Below are positions 57,701 to 64,000 of a stretch of 64,000 bases of DNA, piece by piece. The stretch comes from JAXLZZ01 sp046350675 (GTDB taxonomy: Bacteria > Patescibacteriota > Saccharimonadia > Saccharimonadales > UBA4665). How positions within the stretch are numbered: position 1 is the first letter of the stretch; every line of letters starts with the position of its first letter. The stretch is taken from positions 165,213 through 229,212 of the forward strand of contig JAXLZZ010000005.1 in assembly GCA_046350675.1 (NCBI GenBank). The letters are read 5' to 3'. The position numbers and the translations under genes were made by a program. The notes beneath the pieces were generated by a model that searched no databases, was not told where the DNA came from, and saw only the letters and a program-made list of their open reading frames with translations.

Positions 57701-58612
57701 CGCGTACCAAAAGGTATTGCATATCTAACTGAAATCTCTGGTGTGGCAAATACCTGGGAAGAAGGCGACCACTACATCGTCCAGGTTACGGCTGATGATA
57801 AGGAAAAAGTCAGCTTTAGCCTTGGTGAGCGTAAAGCAACCGTAGCCAATGGCACAGAAGTAACCGCTGGTGATGTTGTGGCTATGCTCGAAGACGCTTC
57901 TGAGCCGATTACCGCGCCTATGGCAGGTAAAGTGCAAGTCACCAACAAGGAAGTCGTGATTACGCCAACTAACCAAAGTGTTGTTCGTTACGAGATCCCT
58001 GGCTTTAAGCAGCTGCAGATCAAAGATGGCGACAAAGTTGTCAGTGGTCAGCGCCTAACAAACGGTTCGATAAACTTACAAGACCTCATGCGCCTACAGG
58101 GCGTTGAAGCAACTCAGCGCTACATCATGACCGAAATCTTGCGCATCTTTGCCGCTCAGGGTCAAAACATTGCCGACAAGCACCTTGAAATCATCGTGCG
58201 ACAGATGTTCAGCCGCGTTCAGATCGAGGACGCCGGTGACAGCGAGTTTGTAACTGGCGACATCGTCAGTAAGCTTGCAGTCGTTGAAGCCAACGAGCAA
58301 CTTGTTGCAGATGGCAAACAGCCAGCTAAGTACATTCAATTGCTGCTCGGCATTACCAAGGCAAGTTTGAGCACCGACTCATTCTTGAGCGCCGCATCAT
58401 TCCAGGACACAACCCGTGTCTTGATTGGTGCTGCTACTAGCGGTAAAGTCGATAAGCTATACGGCTTGAAAGAGAACGTGATCCTCGGCCGCAAGATTCC
58501 AGTTGGTACAGGTGCCATTGAAGAGGAAGAAGAGCTTGACCCGGTTGAAGCTGCATTGCAGGCTGAAGCCGATCAAATCGTCGAAGAGGCGTCTGTTGAA
58601 GCCGACGCGTAA
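54740..58612 (+). CDS. rpoC: DNA-directed RNA polymerase subunit beta', divergent zinc sites and trigger loop
   Basis: 1290 residues; GGAGGAGG (54726-54733) precedes the ATG. The active-site loop FNADFDGDQMAVHLP (about residue 520) is intact. Odd points read from the sequence: zinc site 1, normally four Cys after GLFCERIFGP, is replaced by VKDINPHDAKYKG and VDKKGELVTRS (residues about 64-93, no Cys). Zinc site 2 keeps only C916; the canonical second and third Cys of the GVCxxCYG block are S923 and S926, and the earlier Cys (EDCGT) is replaced in LEDETSDPG. The trigger-loop block QLTMRTFH reads QLSLDSKH (958-964) here. The segment before the bridge helix, usually LAGMRGLM, is AVGMLGVL. The C-terminus is acidic. 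Confidence 0.97.
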   Translation: MIPQRYNNTGTDIADFDAVRLAIASPEDIAEWSHGEVTKPETINYRTQKPERDGLFCERIFGPVKDINPHDAKYKGVRSREAAVDKKGELVTRSIVRRERMAHIALAVPVSHIWFLRGTPSAMGLLLGMTVKNLERVAYFASYIIKDVDTEKRDQLLADKEAEFAAAKEAIKLRFEKEAEAEGANVKALAEMQTKETEELTADFEQFKDQVTSLEKLNLINETDYRNLPSDLRQLIKVGMGGAALKDLLQEIDLKQLIEDLTAEAEDAKGQRKKKLMKRLRLLESMDRAGIKPSSMCVSVLPVIPPDLRPMVQLTGGRFATSDLNDLYRRVINRNNRLKKLIDLNAPEVIRRNEQRMLQEAVDALIDNNSARSGRAVAATGQRRRLKSLSDMLKGKQGRFRQNLLGKRVDYSGRSVIVAGPELKINECGLPKMMALELFKPFVIGELIAREQAHNIRSASRLIEMGETAVWDALDEVIKGKYVLLNRAPSLHRLSIQAFQPVLIEGRAIQLHPLVCKGFNADFDGDQMAVHLPLSDKAQKEAREIMAANRNLLKPADGSPILHIEQDIVLGCYYLTYERPNADTKAKSVAYSNIEEALMAFDAGAVTLQTHVRVPFRGTIAETTLGRLLFNEILPEDFAFQDETMTKKRLQQVMAKVYAQYGQEKTAEIADDLKDLGFHYATISGLSMGMGDFEPIKGMDKMLDEGEERATAISEQYDEGFITDDERHRLTVDNWTKVENQVQDTLSEQMVGQDSAMAIAINSGARGNVSQLNNAVGMLGVLQDAGGNVIELPIKSGYINGLNPLEYFTGTRGTRKALIDIALKTADAGYLTRRLVDVSQDVFTLEDETSDPGFAMLREDAANIGVTYSSRLAGRFAAETIKGLVKKGEVFTQEVADKIDADESIDGVKIMSALSCTNVRGVSQKSYGIDPATGELVADHHPIGVIAAQSIGEPGTQLSLDSKHRSGGAIADDTAQGLSRIEELFEVRVPKGIAYLTEISGVANTWEEGDHYIVQVTADDKEKVSFSLGERKATVANGTEVTAGDVVAMLEDASEPITAPMAGKVQVTNKEVVITPTNQSVVRYEIPGFKQLQIKDGDKVVSGQRLTNGSINLQDLMRLQGVEATQRYIMTEILRIFAAQGQNIADKHLEIIVRQMFSRVQIEDAGDSEFVTGDIVSKLAVVEANEQLVADGKQPAKYIQLLLGITKASLSTDSFLSAASFQDTTRVLIGAATSGKVDKLYGLKENVILGRKIPVGTGAIEEEEELDPVEAALQAEADQIVEEASVEADA

Positions 58613-58618
58613 GCGTCG

Positions 58619-58656
58619 TCCTGAACAGATTGAACACTGTTCAGTATGGTTCAGGA
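58619..58656 (+). other. Alternative hairpins in the rpoC-rpsL gap
   Basis: TCCTGAAC (58619-58626) can pair with GTTCAGGA (58649-58656), or CTGAACA (58621-58627) can pair with TGTTCAG (58638-58644); the two folds exclude each other. No T-run follows. It could be an RNA-processing site or a switch; otherwise unexplained. Confidence 0.45.
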
Positions 58657-58695
58657 TCCCGTGCAGTTCAGCAAAGATTCGTTTGAATGGTAGGG

Positions 58696-58724
58696 TTGAG
58701 CAAATCACACCGATCTGTTAAAAT
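58696..58724 (+). promoter_or_regulatory. Promoter of the str operon
   Basis: TTGAGC (58696-58701), 17-base spacer, TG-T-TAAAAT (box 58719-58724). Start near 58731, leader about 72 bases to rpsL. Confidence 0.6.
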
Positions 58725-58802
58725 ATAGGTAACAATATAAGCAATCCGAGCCGGAATTAGGCATGATTTCGCAGCAGTAGATTGCAGGAACAAGGAGAAT
58801 AC

Positions 58803-59216
58803 ATGCCAACAATCAATCAATTAGTGCGCAAACCACGCACGCGAACGACTGCCAAGAGTAAGTCGCCAGCGTTGCAGCGCGTCACTAATAACTTAAAGAC
58901 CAAGAACTACGAAAAGCCAGCGCCATTTAAGCGTGGGGTTTGTGTCAAGGTGACTACCAAGACGCCAAAGAAACCAAACTCAGCGTTGCGTAAAGTTGCT
59001 CGTGTTCGCTTGAGTAATGGCTACGAAGTATGGGCGTATATCGGCGGTGAAGGTCACAACCTTCAAGAGCACGCTGTGGTATTGATCCGTGGTGGACGCG
59101 TTAAGGACCTTCCAGGTGTGCGCTACCACGTAGTGCGCGGTAATCTCGACCTTCAAGGTGTTGATGACCGTAAGCAAGGCCGCTCCAAGTACGGTACCAA
59201 GAAAGGCGGAAAATAA
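58803..59216 (+). CDS. rpsL: 30S ribosomal protein S12
   Basis: 137 residues from ATG 58803, which has AAGGAGAA (58791-58798); an in-frame ATG at 58782 is rejected. MPTINQLVRKPRTR is the canonical start; TPKKPNSALRKVARVRLSNG and RGGRVKDLPGVRYHVVRG (streptomycin-contact loops) are intact with the wild-type Lys residues. A slightly enlarged segment (KSPALQRVTNNLKTKNYEKPAPFKRGVC) makes the protein longer than the usual 123-125 residues. It guards decoding fidelity in the ribosomal A site. The stop shares a base with the rpsG start (TAATG). Confidence 0.97.
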   Translation: MPTINQLVRKPRTRTTAKSKSPALQRVTNNLKTKNYEKPAPFKRGVCVKVTTKTPKKPNSALRKVARVRLSNGYEVWAYIGGEGHNLQEHAVVLIRGGRVKDLPGVRYHVVRGNLDLQGVDDRKQGRSKYGTKKGGK

Positions 59217-59695
59217 TGCCTCGTAAGAAGACTAAATCACTCGTTCGAGATATCCAGCCTGATCGCGTGTACCAAAGCGTGCAAGTTCAGCGTCTTATCA
59301 ACCGCGTTATGCTGAATGGTAAGAAGCAAATCGCTGAGCGCTTAGTATACGGTGGTATGGAAAGCGCAGCAAAGAAGCTTAAAGTTGATAATCCACTTGA
59401 TGTATTCGAACAAGCTCTCAAGAACGTTCAGCCACACATGGAGACTCGTTCTCGTCGTGTTGGCGGCGCAAACTACCAGATTCCTTTTGAAGTCAAAGGC
59501 CAGCGCCAGAGTCACCTAACACTTATGTGGTTCGTAGCCGCTGCGCGCGCTCGCAAGGGCATGAGTATGCAAGATCGTATTGCAGCTGAGCTCATGGATG
59601 CCTACAACAACCAGGGTGCAGCAGTTAAGAAGCGTGAAGATACACACAAGATGGCAGAAGCCAACCGTGCATTTGCGCACTTTGCACGAGGCTAA
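59216..59695 (+). CDS. rpsG: 30S ribosomal protein S7
   Basis: 159 residues, normal length. The start PRKKTKSLVRDIQPDRVYQS, RLINRVMLNGKKQIAERLVYGGM, the VQPHMETRSRRVGGANYQIPFEV loop and the C-terminal KMAEANRAFAHFARG are diagnostic. S7 organises the 3' major domain of 16S rRNA and contacts E-site tRNA. Translationally coupled to rpsL. In the classical str operon fusA follows; here two unknown genes intervene. Confidence 0.97.
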   Translation: MPRKKTKSLVRDIQPDRVYQSVQVQRLINRVMLNGKKQIAERLVYGGMESAAKKLKVDNPLDVFEQALKNVQPHMETRSRRVGGANYQIPFEVKGQRQSHLTLMWFVAAARARKGMSMQDRIAAELMDAYNNQGAAVKKREDTHKMAEANRAFAHFARG

Positions 59696-59700
59696 AGAAT

Positions 59701-60009
59701 ATGGCTGCAGATCAAGAGTATATCCCTGCAGAACTTCCAGAGGATCTACCCGAACCCCAAAACGTGGAACTCTTTGAGAATGGTAAAGGCTTACACAGTT
59801 TTGGTAAAGCCATAGGTGGGCCACTGGTGATGGTTCACACTTCGGGCCCAGAGTACAAAGCCGTACTTTTCCCGGACGGCGTAACAAACGAGGACGCTCC
59901 AGCATCCCATGAGCCAATAATTCTCATCGACCCAGAAGGATCCCAGAAAGACAAAACTCGTAGGGCAGCCTATGCTGCAAAAGTGGCTTTGGAGAAGTCA
60001 AATGACTAA
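59701..60009 (+). CDS. Unknown 102-aa protein between rpsG and fusA
   Basis: Not recognised. Acidic, Pro-rich N-terminus (AADQEYIPAELPEDLPEPQNVEL), then a small domain with FGKAIGGPLVMVHTSGPEYKAVLFPDG and a Lys-rich end (GSQKDKTRRAAYAAKVALEKSND). No membrane segment or Cys. It starts five bases after rpsG and its end overlaps the next gene by eight bases (ATGACTAA), so it is read as part of the ribosomal operon. Position suggests a link to translation, nothing more. Confidence 0.65.
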   Translation: MAADQEYIPAELPEDLPEPQNVELFENGKGLHSFGKAIGGPLVMVHTSGPEYKAVLFPDGVTNEDAPASHEPIILIDPEGSQKDKTRRAAYAAKVALEKSND

Positions 60010-60328
60010 GCTAAACCACGACCAACCGGGCATCATACAGCATGGCGGTTTCACTGTTGAGTTTGGCCCCGCTACTGATTTAAGTCGAGGTACTGCACTA
60101 GTTTTTAACACAATACTGATTGATGAAGATGTTGAAAAGCTGTATGCAAATGGCATTAACGCGTATGTGACGCAAAGCGAAAATAGAGATGCAACCCGTC
60201 TTTTTTTGACAGCAGAGTATGCCGAGCAAGCTGATTTAGCGGTGCGAGAAAATGGTTCGCTCACTCCAGCTAGCGTAAGGGGTTTATTGAAAATAATAAG
60301 TTCAGAAAACGAAATCATAGAAGAATAA
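60002..60328 (+). CDS. Unknown 108-aa protein upstream of fusA
   Basis: Not recognised. Start at ATG 60002, overlapping the previous stop by eight bases, with GGAG (59992-59995) upstream. The protein looks like a compact alpha/beta domain (GGFTVEFGPATDLSRGTALVFNTILIDEDVEKLYANGINAYV; RLFLTAEYAEQADLAVRENG) with an acidic C-terminus (SSENEIIEE). No Cys or membrane segment. The fusA gene follows ten bases after its stop. It belongs to the expanded str operon. Confidence 0.65.
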   Translation: MTKLNHDQPGIIQHGGFTVEFGPATDLSRGTALVFNTILIDEDVEKLYANGINAYVTQSENRDATRLFLTAEYAEQADLAVRENGSLTPASVRGLLKIISSENEIIEE

Positions 60329-60338
60329 GAGGAGAAAT

Positions 60339-62426
60339 ATGGCAAGCAAGAAAACAGCAATGGATAAGATTCGTAACATTGGTATTATCGCGCATATCGA
60401 TGCTGGTAAGACCACCACAACCGAAGGTATTTTGTACCGCACAGGTTTGAAGCACAAAATCGGTGCCGTACACGAAGGCGAAACCACTACCGACTGGATG
60501 GCACAGGAACGTGAGCGTGGTATCACCATCGTGTCAGCTGCTGTTACTTGCTACTGGAAAGAGCATCAGATCAACATTATTGACACCCCAGGCCACATTG
60601 ACTTTACCGTAGAGGTAGAGCGCTCACTCCGCGTGCTCGACGGTGCCGTAGTGGTGTTTGACGGAAAAATGGGTGTGGAGTCTCAATCTGAAACGGTTTG
60701 GCGCCAGGCTGATAAGTACAATGTGCCGCGTATCTGTTTCATCAACAAGATTAACCAAACCGGTGGTGATTTTTACAAGTCACTTGACACCATTCACGCT
60801 CGTTTGAGTAAGCGTGCGTTCCCAATTCACTTGCCAATTGGATTCGAACAGGAAATTAACGGTATTGTCGACCTCATCAACATGAAGGCATATACCTACA
60901 AAGAATTCACTGATCATGAGCTTAACGAAGGCGAAATTCCAGCCGACATGCTCGATAAGGCCAAGAAATACCGCAGCTTGCTCGTAGAAAACGCTGTTGC
61001 AGAAGACGAAGAAATGCTTGAGAAGTATTTTGAAGTTGGCGAAGAAGGTCTTTCCACAGAAGAAGTTAACCAGGCTATCCGAACCGCCGTACTGACTGGT
61101 AAGTTCTATGCCGTAACTGGCGGTGATGGCCGTGGCGTTATCGTAGAAAAAGTACTCGATGCGGTGAATGACTTCTTGCCAAACCCACTCGACGGTGGCA
61201 GTATTTGGGGCACGCATCCGAAGACCGGCGATGAAGTCGAGCGTAAATCAGACGAAGCAGAGCCATTTTCTGGGCTGGCATTTAAGATTGCCAGTGACCC
61301 ATTTGTGGGTAAACTTGCCTACTTCCGTGTCTACTCAGGTAAGCTCCAGTCAGGTAGCTACATCCTAAACAGCTCAACTGGTGAAAAAGAGCGCGTTGGT
61401 CGTATCGTACGCATGCAGGCTGACAAGCGCGAAGAAGTGGACGAAGTTGGTGCAGGCGACATTGCCGCAATCGTAGGCCTCAAAGGAACTACGACTGGTA
61501 ACACTCTTTGTGACCAAAACAACCCAATCGTGCTTGAGAGCATCGACTTCCCAGAGCCACCAGTATCGATTGCAATTGAGCCAAAGACTAAAGCCGACCA
61601 AGAAAAGATGAGTCTTGCCTTGCAGCGCCTCGCAGAAGAAGATCCAACCTTCCGCGTAAAAGTTGATGACGAAACTGGCCAGACAATTATCTCGGGAATG
61701 GGCGAGTTGCACCTTGAAATCCTCGTAGACCGCATGAAGCGCGAATTTAAGGTTGAAGCTAACATTGGCCAGCCACAGGTCGCATATCGTGAATCAATCC
61801 GCAAAGACGCGGTTGAAGTGCAAGGTAAGTTTGTCCGCCAATCTGGTGGTCGAGGTCAATACGGTGACGTATGGCTCCGTCTTAGCCAAAACGAAGCGGG
61901 TGCGGGCTTTGAGTTCATTAACTCAATCAAAGGTGGTGTTGTGCCATCTGAGTACATCAAGCCAGTACAGCAGGGTATCGAAGAAGCTATGAGCAACGGT
62001 GTGATTGCCGGCTACCCAGTGGTAGATATTAAGGCTGAGCTCTACGATGGTTCGTACCACGATGTTGACTCCAGCGAGATGGCCTTTAAGATTGCCGGTT
62101 CTATGGCACTGCAAGAAGGCGTGAAGAAAGCCAGCCCAGTGCTACTCGAACCTGTCATGAAAGTTGTTGTGGTAACCCCAGAAGAATTCATGGGTGAAGT
62201 GATCGGCGATCTCAACAGTAAGCGTGGCCGCATCGAATCTATGGAAGATTTGAGCGCCGGCAACAAAGAAATTACCGGTTTCGTACCACTTGGAGAAATG
62301 TTTGGCTACACCACTAACCTCCGAAGCAATACCCAAGGTCGCGCCAGCTCAAGCATGGAACTTGACCATTACGCAGACGTACCTGGTCACGTAGCTGATG
62401 CTATCATCGCAAAGAACGCTAAGTAA
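60339..62426 (+). CDS. fusA: Elongation factor G
   Basis: 695 residues, normal length. GTPase catalysing translocation and, with RRF, ribosome recycling. G1 IIAHIDAGKTTTTEG (residues about 15-29), switch I ERERGITIVSAAVTC, G3 DTPGHIDFTVEVERS, G4 INKINQTG (N-K-I-N rather than NKxD), then domains II-V including SGMGELHLEILVDRMKREF and the domain IV loop region EYIKPVQQGIEEAMSNG and SKRGRIESMEDLS. AGAGGAGA precedes the ATG. The Asn in G4 should be checked against the family, where NKMD is usual. Confidence 0.97.
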   Translation: MASKKTAMDKIRNIGIIAHIDAGKTTTTEGILYRTGLKHKIGAVHEGETTTDWMAQERERGITIVSAAVTCYWKEHQINIIDTPGHIDFTVEVERSLRVLDGAVVVFDGKMGVESQSETVWRQADKYNVPRICFINKINQTGGDFYKSLDTIHARLSKRAFPIHLPIGFEQEINGIVDLINMKAYTYKEFTDHELNEGEIPADMLDKAKKYRSLLVENAVAEDEEMLEKYFEVGEEGLSTEEVNQAIRTAVLTGKFYAVTGGDGRGVIVEKVLDAVNDFLPNPLDGGSIWGTHPKTGDEVERKSDEAEPFSGLAFKIASDPFVGKLAYFRVYSGKLQSGSYILNSSTGEKERVGRIVRMQADKREEVDEVGAGDIAAIVGLKGTTTGNTLCDQNNPIVLESIDFPEPPVSIAIEPKTKADQEKMSLALQRLAEEDPTFRVKVDDETGQTIISGMGELHLEILVDRMKREFKVEANIGQPQVAYRESIRKDAVEVQGKFVRQSGGRGQYGDVWLRLSQNEAGAGFEFINSIKGGVVPSEYIKPVQQGIEEAMSNGVIAGYPVVDIKAELYDGSYHDVDSSEMAFKIAGSMALQEGVKKASPVLLEPVMKVVVVTPEEFMGEVIGDLNSKRGRIESMEDLSAGNKEITGFVPLGEMFGYTTNLRSNTQGRASSSMELDHYADVPGHVADAIIAKNAK

Positions 62427-62438
62427 GGACCTCGGACG

Positions 62439-62765
62439 ATGTCAGCCAGCCGCGCAGAGAATCTATCTTACATAGATATACAGTTCGGGAAATTCGATGG
62501 CGCCTGTAACTACGGCAGCATAAACGAGAATTGTGGCCAAGCCATAGAGTCTGGTATCCAAGATAGCAATTGTGCTGATAGCGTAAACTCTGCAGAGGTA
62601 GAAGTTACCTGTCCGGGCAAAATAATGGGAATTTGTCAGGCAGAACTCAACGTTGCTCTGTATGATCAGAGCGGAAATCCCCTCGGTGAAGTGAAAACTT
62701 CCGCAGCTGAATTACAAGTTAGAGCATTAGTGAACGAAGTGTTCGAATCGTCAATAGAAGAATAG
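62439..62765 (+). CDS. Unknown Cys-containing 108-aa protein between fusA and tuf
   Basis: Not recognised. AAGGA (62425-62429) precedes the ATG by a normal distance. The protein has five Cys (GACNYG, NENCGQ, SNCADS, VTCPG, GICQAEL), unusual among these low-Cys neighbours and suggestive of disulphides or metal binding, yet there is no signal peptide. It reads as a small beta-rich domain (SYIDIQFGKFDGACNYG; AEVEVTCPGKIMGICQAELNVAL). It lies 12 bases after fusA. Confidence 0.6.
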   Translation: MSASRAENLSYIDIQFGKFDGACNYGSINENCGQAIESGIQDSNCADSVNSAEVEVTCPGKIMGICQAELNVALYDQSGNPLGEVKTSAAELQVRALVNEVFESSIEE

Positions 62766-62781
62766 CAGTAAAAAACAGCAC

Positions 62782-62809
62782 AGCATAACCAGACGATGCT
62801 GGCTATGCT
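62782..62809 (+). other. Hairpin between two small genes
   Basis: AGCATA-a-CCAG pairs with CTGG-c-TATGCT around loop ACGATG: ten base pairs with one internal mismatch. It has no T-run, so it may be a processing or mRNA-stability site rather than a terminator. Confidence 0.5.
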
Positions 62810-62833
62810 TAGAACAATATAAAAAGGAGACAC

Positions 62834-63016
62834 ATGCCAGAAATAGACCCAACTACAACGACAAATAATGCAAGCGAGGAGTTAGAGGCAGCAGGTACCG
62901 CCAGTCACATGAGACGTGATGTCCAGCAAAATTATGAGCGTGAAGCCGACTCCCAGCTCATCGCTCGTCTGGACCAAGCCGCCATCTCACGCTACATCCT
63001 TGAAAACAAGCGGTAA
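62834..63016 (+). CDS. Small unknown protein, 60 aa
   Basis: Not recognised. A strong AAAGGAGA site precedes the ATG. The protein starts with a polar Thr/Asn/Glu stretch (PEIDPTTTTNNASEELEAAG) and ends in a predicted helix (NYEREADSQLIARLDQAAISRYILENKR). No Cys. The good ribosome binding site and position upstream of tuf support real expression; function unknown. Confidence 0.6.
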   Translation: MPEIDPTTTTNNASEELEAAGTASHMRRDVQQNYEREADSQLIARLDQAAISRYILENKR

Positions 63017-63021
63017 TCTAC

Positions 63022-63050
63022 TTTACAAAGGCGCGTTCTTTCCCTATACT
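63022..63050 (+). promoter_or_regulatory. tuf promoter
   Basis: TTTACA (63022-63027), 17-base spacer, TATACT (63045-63050). Start near 63057, leader about 77 bases. A second TACAAT (63095-63100) lies nearer the gene but lacks a -35 partner. Confidence 0.6.
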
Positions 63051-63133
63051 ATCTTCGGTAACTTGCATGAGGTCTTATATTCTTGTGCAAACAATACAAT
63101 TAAGCTAGAAATATTAATTAAGGAGAACAACTA

Positions 63134-64000
63134 ATGGCAGATAATTTTGACCGCAGTAAGCCACATGTGAACGTCGGTACCATGGGTCACGTTGACCACG
63201 GTAAGACTACACTGACTGCTGCTATCACCCACGTTTTGGCTAAGAAGCTTCCAAGCGACGTAAACAAGCCAAAAGATTATGATCAAATCGACAATGCACC
63301 AGAAGAGAAGGCCCGCGGTATTACCATCGCTACTTCTCACCAGGAGTATGAGTCAGAAAAGCGTCACTACGCACACGTTGACATGCCAGGGCACGCCGAC
63401 TATGTGAAGAACATGATTACCGGTGCTGCACAGATCGACGGCGCTATCCTCGTGGTAGGTGCTAACGATGGTCCGTTGCCACAAACTCGTGAGCACGTAC
63501 TTTTGGCCCGCCAGGTGAACGTACCATACATCCTTGTATTCCTAAACAAGATGGACCTCGCTGACCCAGAGTTGGTTGACCTCGTTGAAGAAGAAATCCG
63601 TGAACTCCTTGAGCAGAACGGTTTCGACAAGGACGCTCCAATCATCCGCGGTTCAGCTACCAAGGCTCTCGAAGGCGATGCTGATTCAGAGCAAGCTATC
63701 ATGGATCTCGTTAAGGCTATGGACGAATCAGTACCTGAGCCAAAGCGTGAACTTGATAAGCCATTCTTGATGCCAATCGAAGACGTGTTCTCAATCAAGG
63801 GACGCGGTACTGTTGCAACCGGTCGTATCGAAGCAGGTGTAATCAAGATGAACGATGAAGTTGAAATCGTTGGTCTCCGTGACACCAAAAAGACTGTTGT
63901 AACCGGCATCGAAGCTTTCAAGAAAAACCTCGACCAAGGTCAAGCTGGCGACAACGCTGGTATCCTTCTTCGCGGTATTGAGCGCGACGACATTGAGCGT
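63134..64000 (+). CDS. tuf: Elongation factor Tu, 3' end outside window
   Basis: 289 codons are visible and the frame is open at the right edge. AAGGAGAA precedes the ATG. G1 GHVDHGKTTLTAA (residues 18-30), switch I region EEKARGITIATSHQEYES, G3 HVDMPGHADYVKNMITGAAQ, G4 FLNKMDLAD and domain II KGRGTVATGRIEAG are all in place. The residue before PGH is Met where most bacterial EF-Tu have Cys (VDCPGH). It delivers aminoacyl-tRNA to the ribosome. The tuf gene closes the expanded str operon but has its own promoter. Confidence 0.98.
   Translation, partial: MADNFDRSKPHVNVGTMGHVDHGKTTLTAAITHVLAKKLPSDVNKPKDYDQIDNAPEEKARGITIATSHQEYESEKRHYAHVDMPGHADYVKNMITGAAQIDGAILVVGANDGPLPQTREHVLLARQVNVPYILVFLNKMDLADPELVDLVEEEIRELLEQNGFDKDAPIIRGSATKALEGDADSEQAIMDLVKAMDESVPEPKRELDKPFLMPIEDVFSIKGRGTVATGRIEAGVIKMNDEVEIVGLRDTKKTVVTGIEAFKKNLDQGQAGDNAGILLRGIERDDIER

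Noticed and set aside
1..64000. CRISPR arrays, insertion sequences, prophage, rRNA
   Set aside because: No spaced direct repeats, transposase, integrase or structural phage proteins, and no rRNA sequence were seen on either strand.

Overview
The window reads as a contiguous, almost gap-free stretch of a small bacterial genome, most likely a Candidatus Saccharibacteria (TM7, Patescibacteria/CPR) member. This is inferred from several things seen together: short intergenic gaps, many small proteins of no recognised family wedged between housekeeping genes, a GatCAB amidotransferase operon with an extra unknown gene, type IV pilus parts, large secreted or anchored wall proteins, and divergent versions of core proteins. 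TGA acts as an ordinary stop codon (for example at the ends of gatA and of the gene at 30071), so the code is standard. No phage genes, insertion sequence, CRISPR array or rRNA were found.

Layout: 1-2.9 kb is a sugar-phosphate operon (C-terminal transketolase subunit, class II aldolase, PfkB kinase). 3-8.7 kb holds an unknown protein, a LOG-family protein, a type IV pilin-like protein, uvrB and an alpha/beta hydrolase. 8.8-12.3 kb is gatC-gatA-unknown-gatB. 12.4-18.7 kb has galU, two small membrane/YtxH-like proteins, dnaE and a CAP-domain membrane protein. 18.7-27 kb has a SpoU methylase, a PilB-like ATPase, rplS, rnhB, yraN, pepN and nusA. 27-30 kb is a divergent pair, a dolichol-phosphate-mannose-synthase-like transferase with a GtrA domain and a GT-C/TPR membrane protein, which looks like a protein O-glycosylation module. 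30-36 kb has three tiny unknown genes, clpC, a membrane HExxH protein and radA. 36-45 kb has a class A penicillin-binding protein, tyrS, a methyltransferase, recG, an unknown and rsmD. 45-51 kb has tRNA-Leu(UAG), a hydrolase, hisS, tig, small genes and clpP. 51-64 kb is rpoB-rpoC and an expanded str operon (rpsL, rpsG, two unknowns, fusA, two unknowns, tuf).

Regulation is unusually legible. About twenty genes have a TATAAT-like -10 box ending 6-11 bases before an ATG, which predicts leaderless or nearly leaderless mRNAs; genes inside operons have Shine-Dalgarno sites instead. Perfect CIRCE operators (TTAGCACTC-N9-GAGTGCTAA) sit upstream of both clpC and clpP, pointing to HrcA control of the Clp protease. 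nusA has a terminator hairpin inside its own 5' leader.

The most striking observations are: an RNA polymerase beta' subunit that has lost nearly all cysteines of both zinc sites and carries non-canonical trigger-loop residues; a 158-bp unit that duplicates the 3' end of the tRNA-Leu gene, with a terminator after each copy; the CIRCE-controlled, leaderless clpP; the nusA leader attenuator; the putative O-glycosylation pair; and a recurring TTGACAACATATG element in promoters of small unknown genes.
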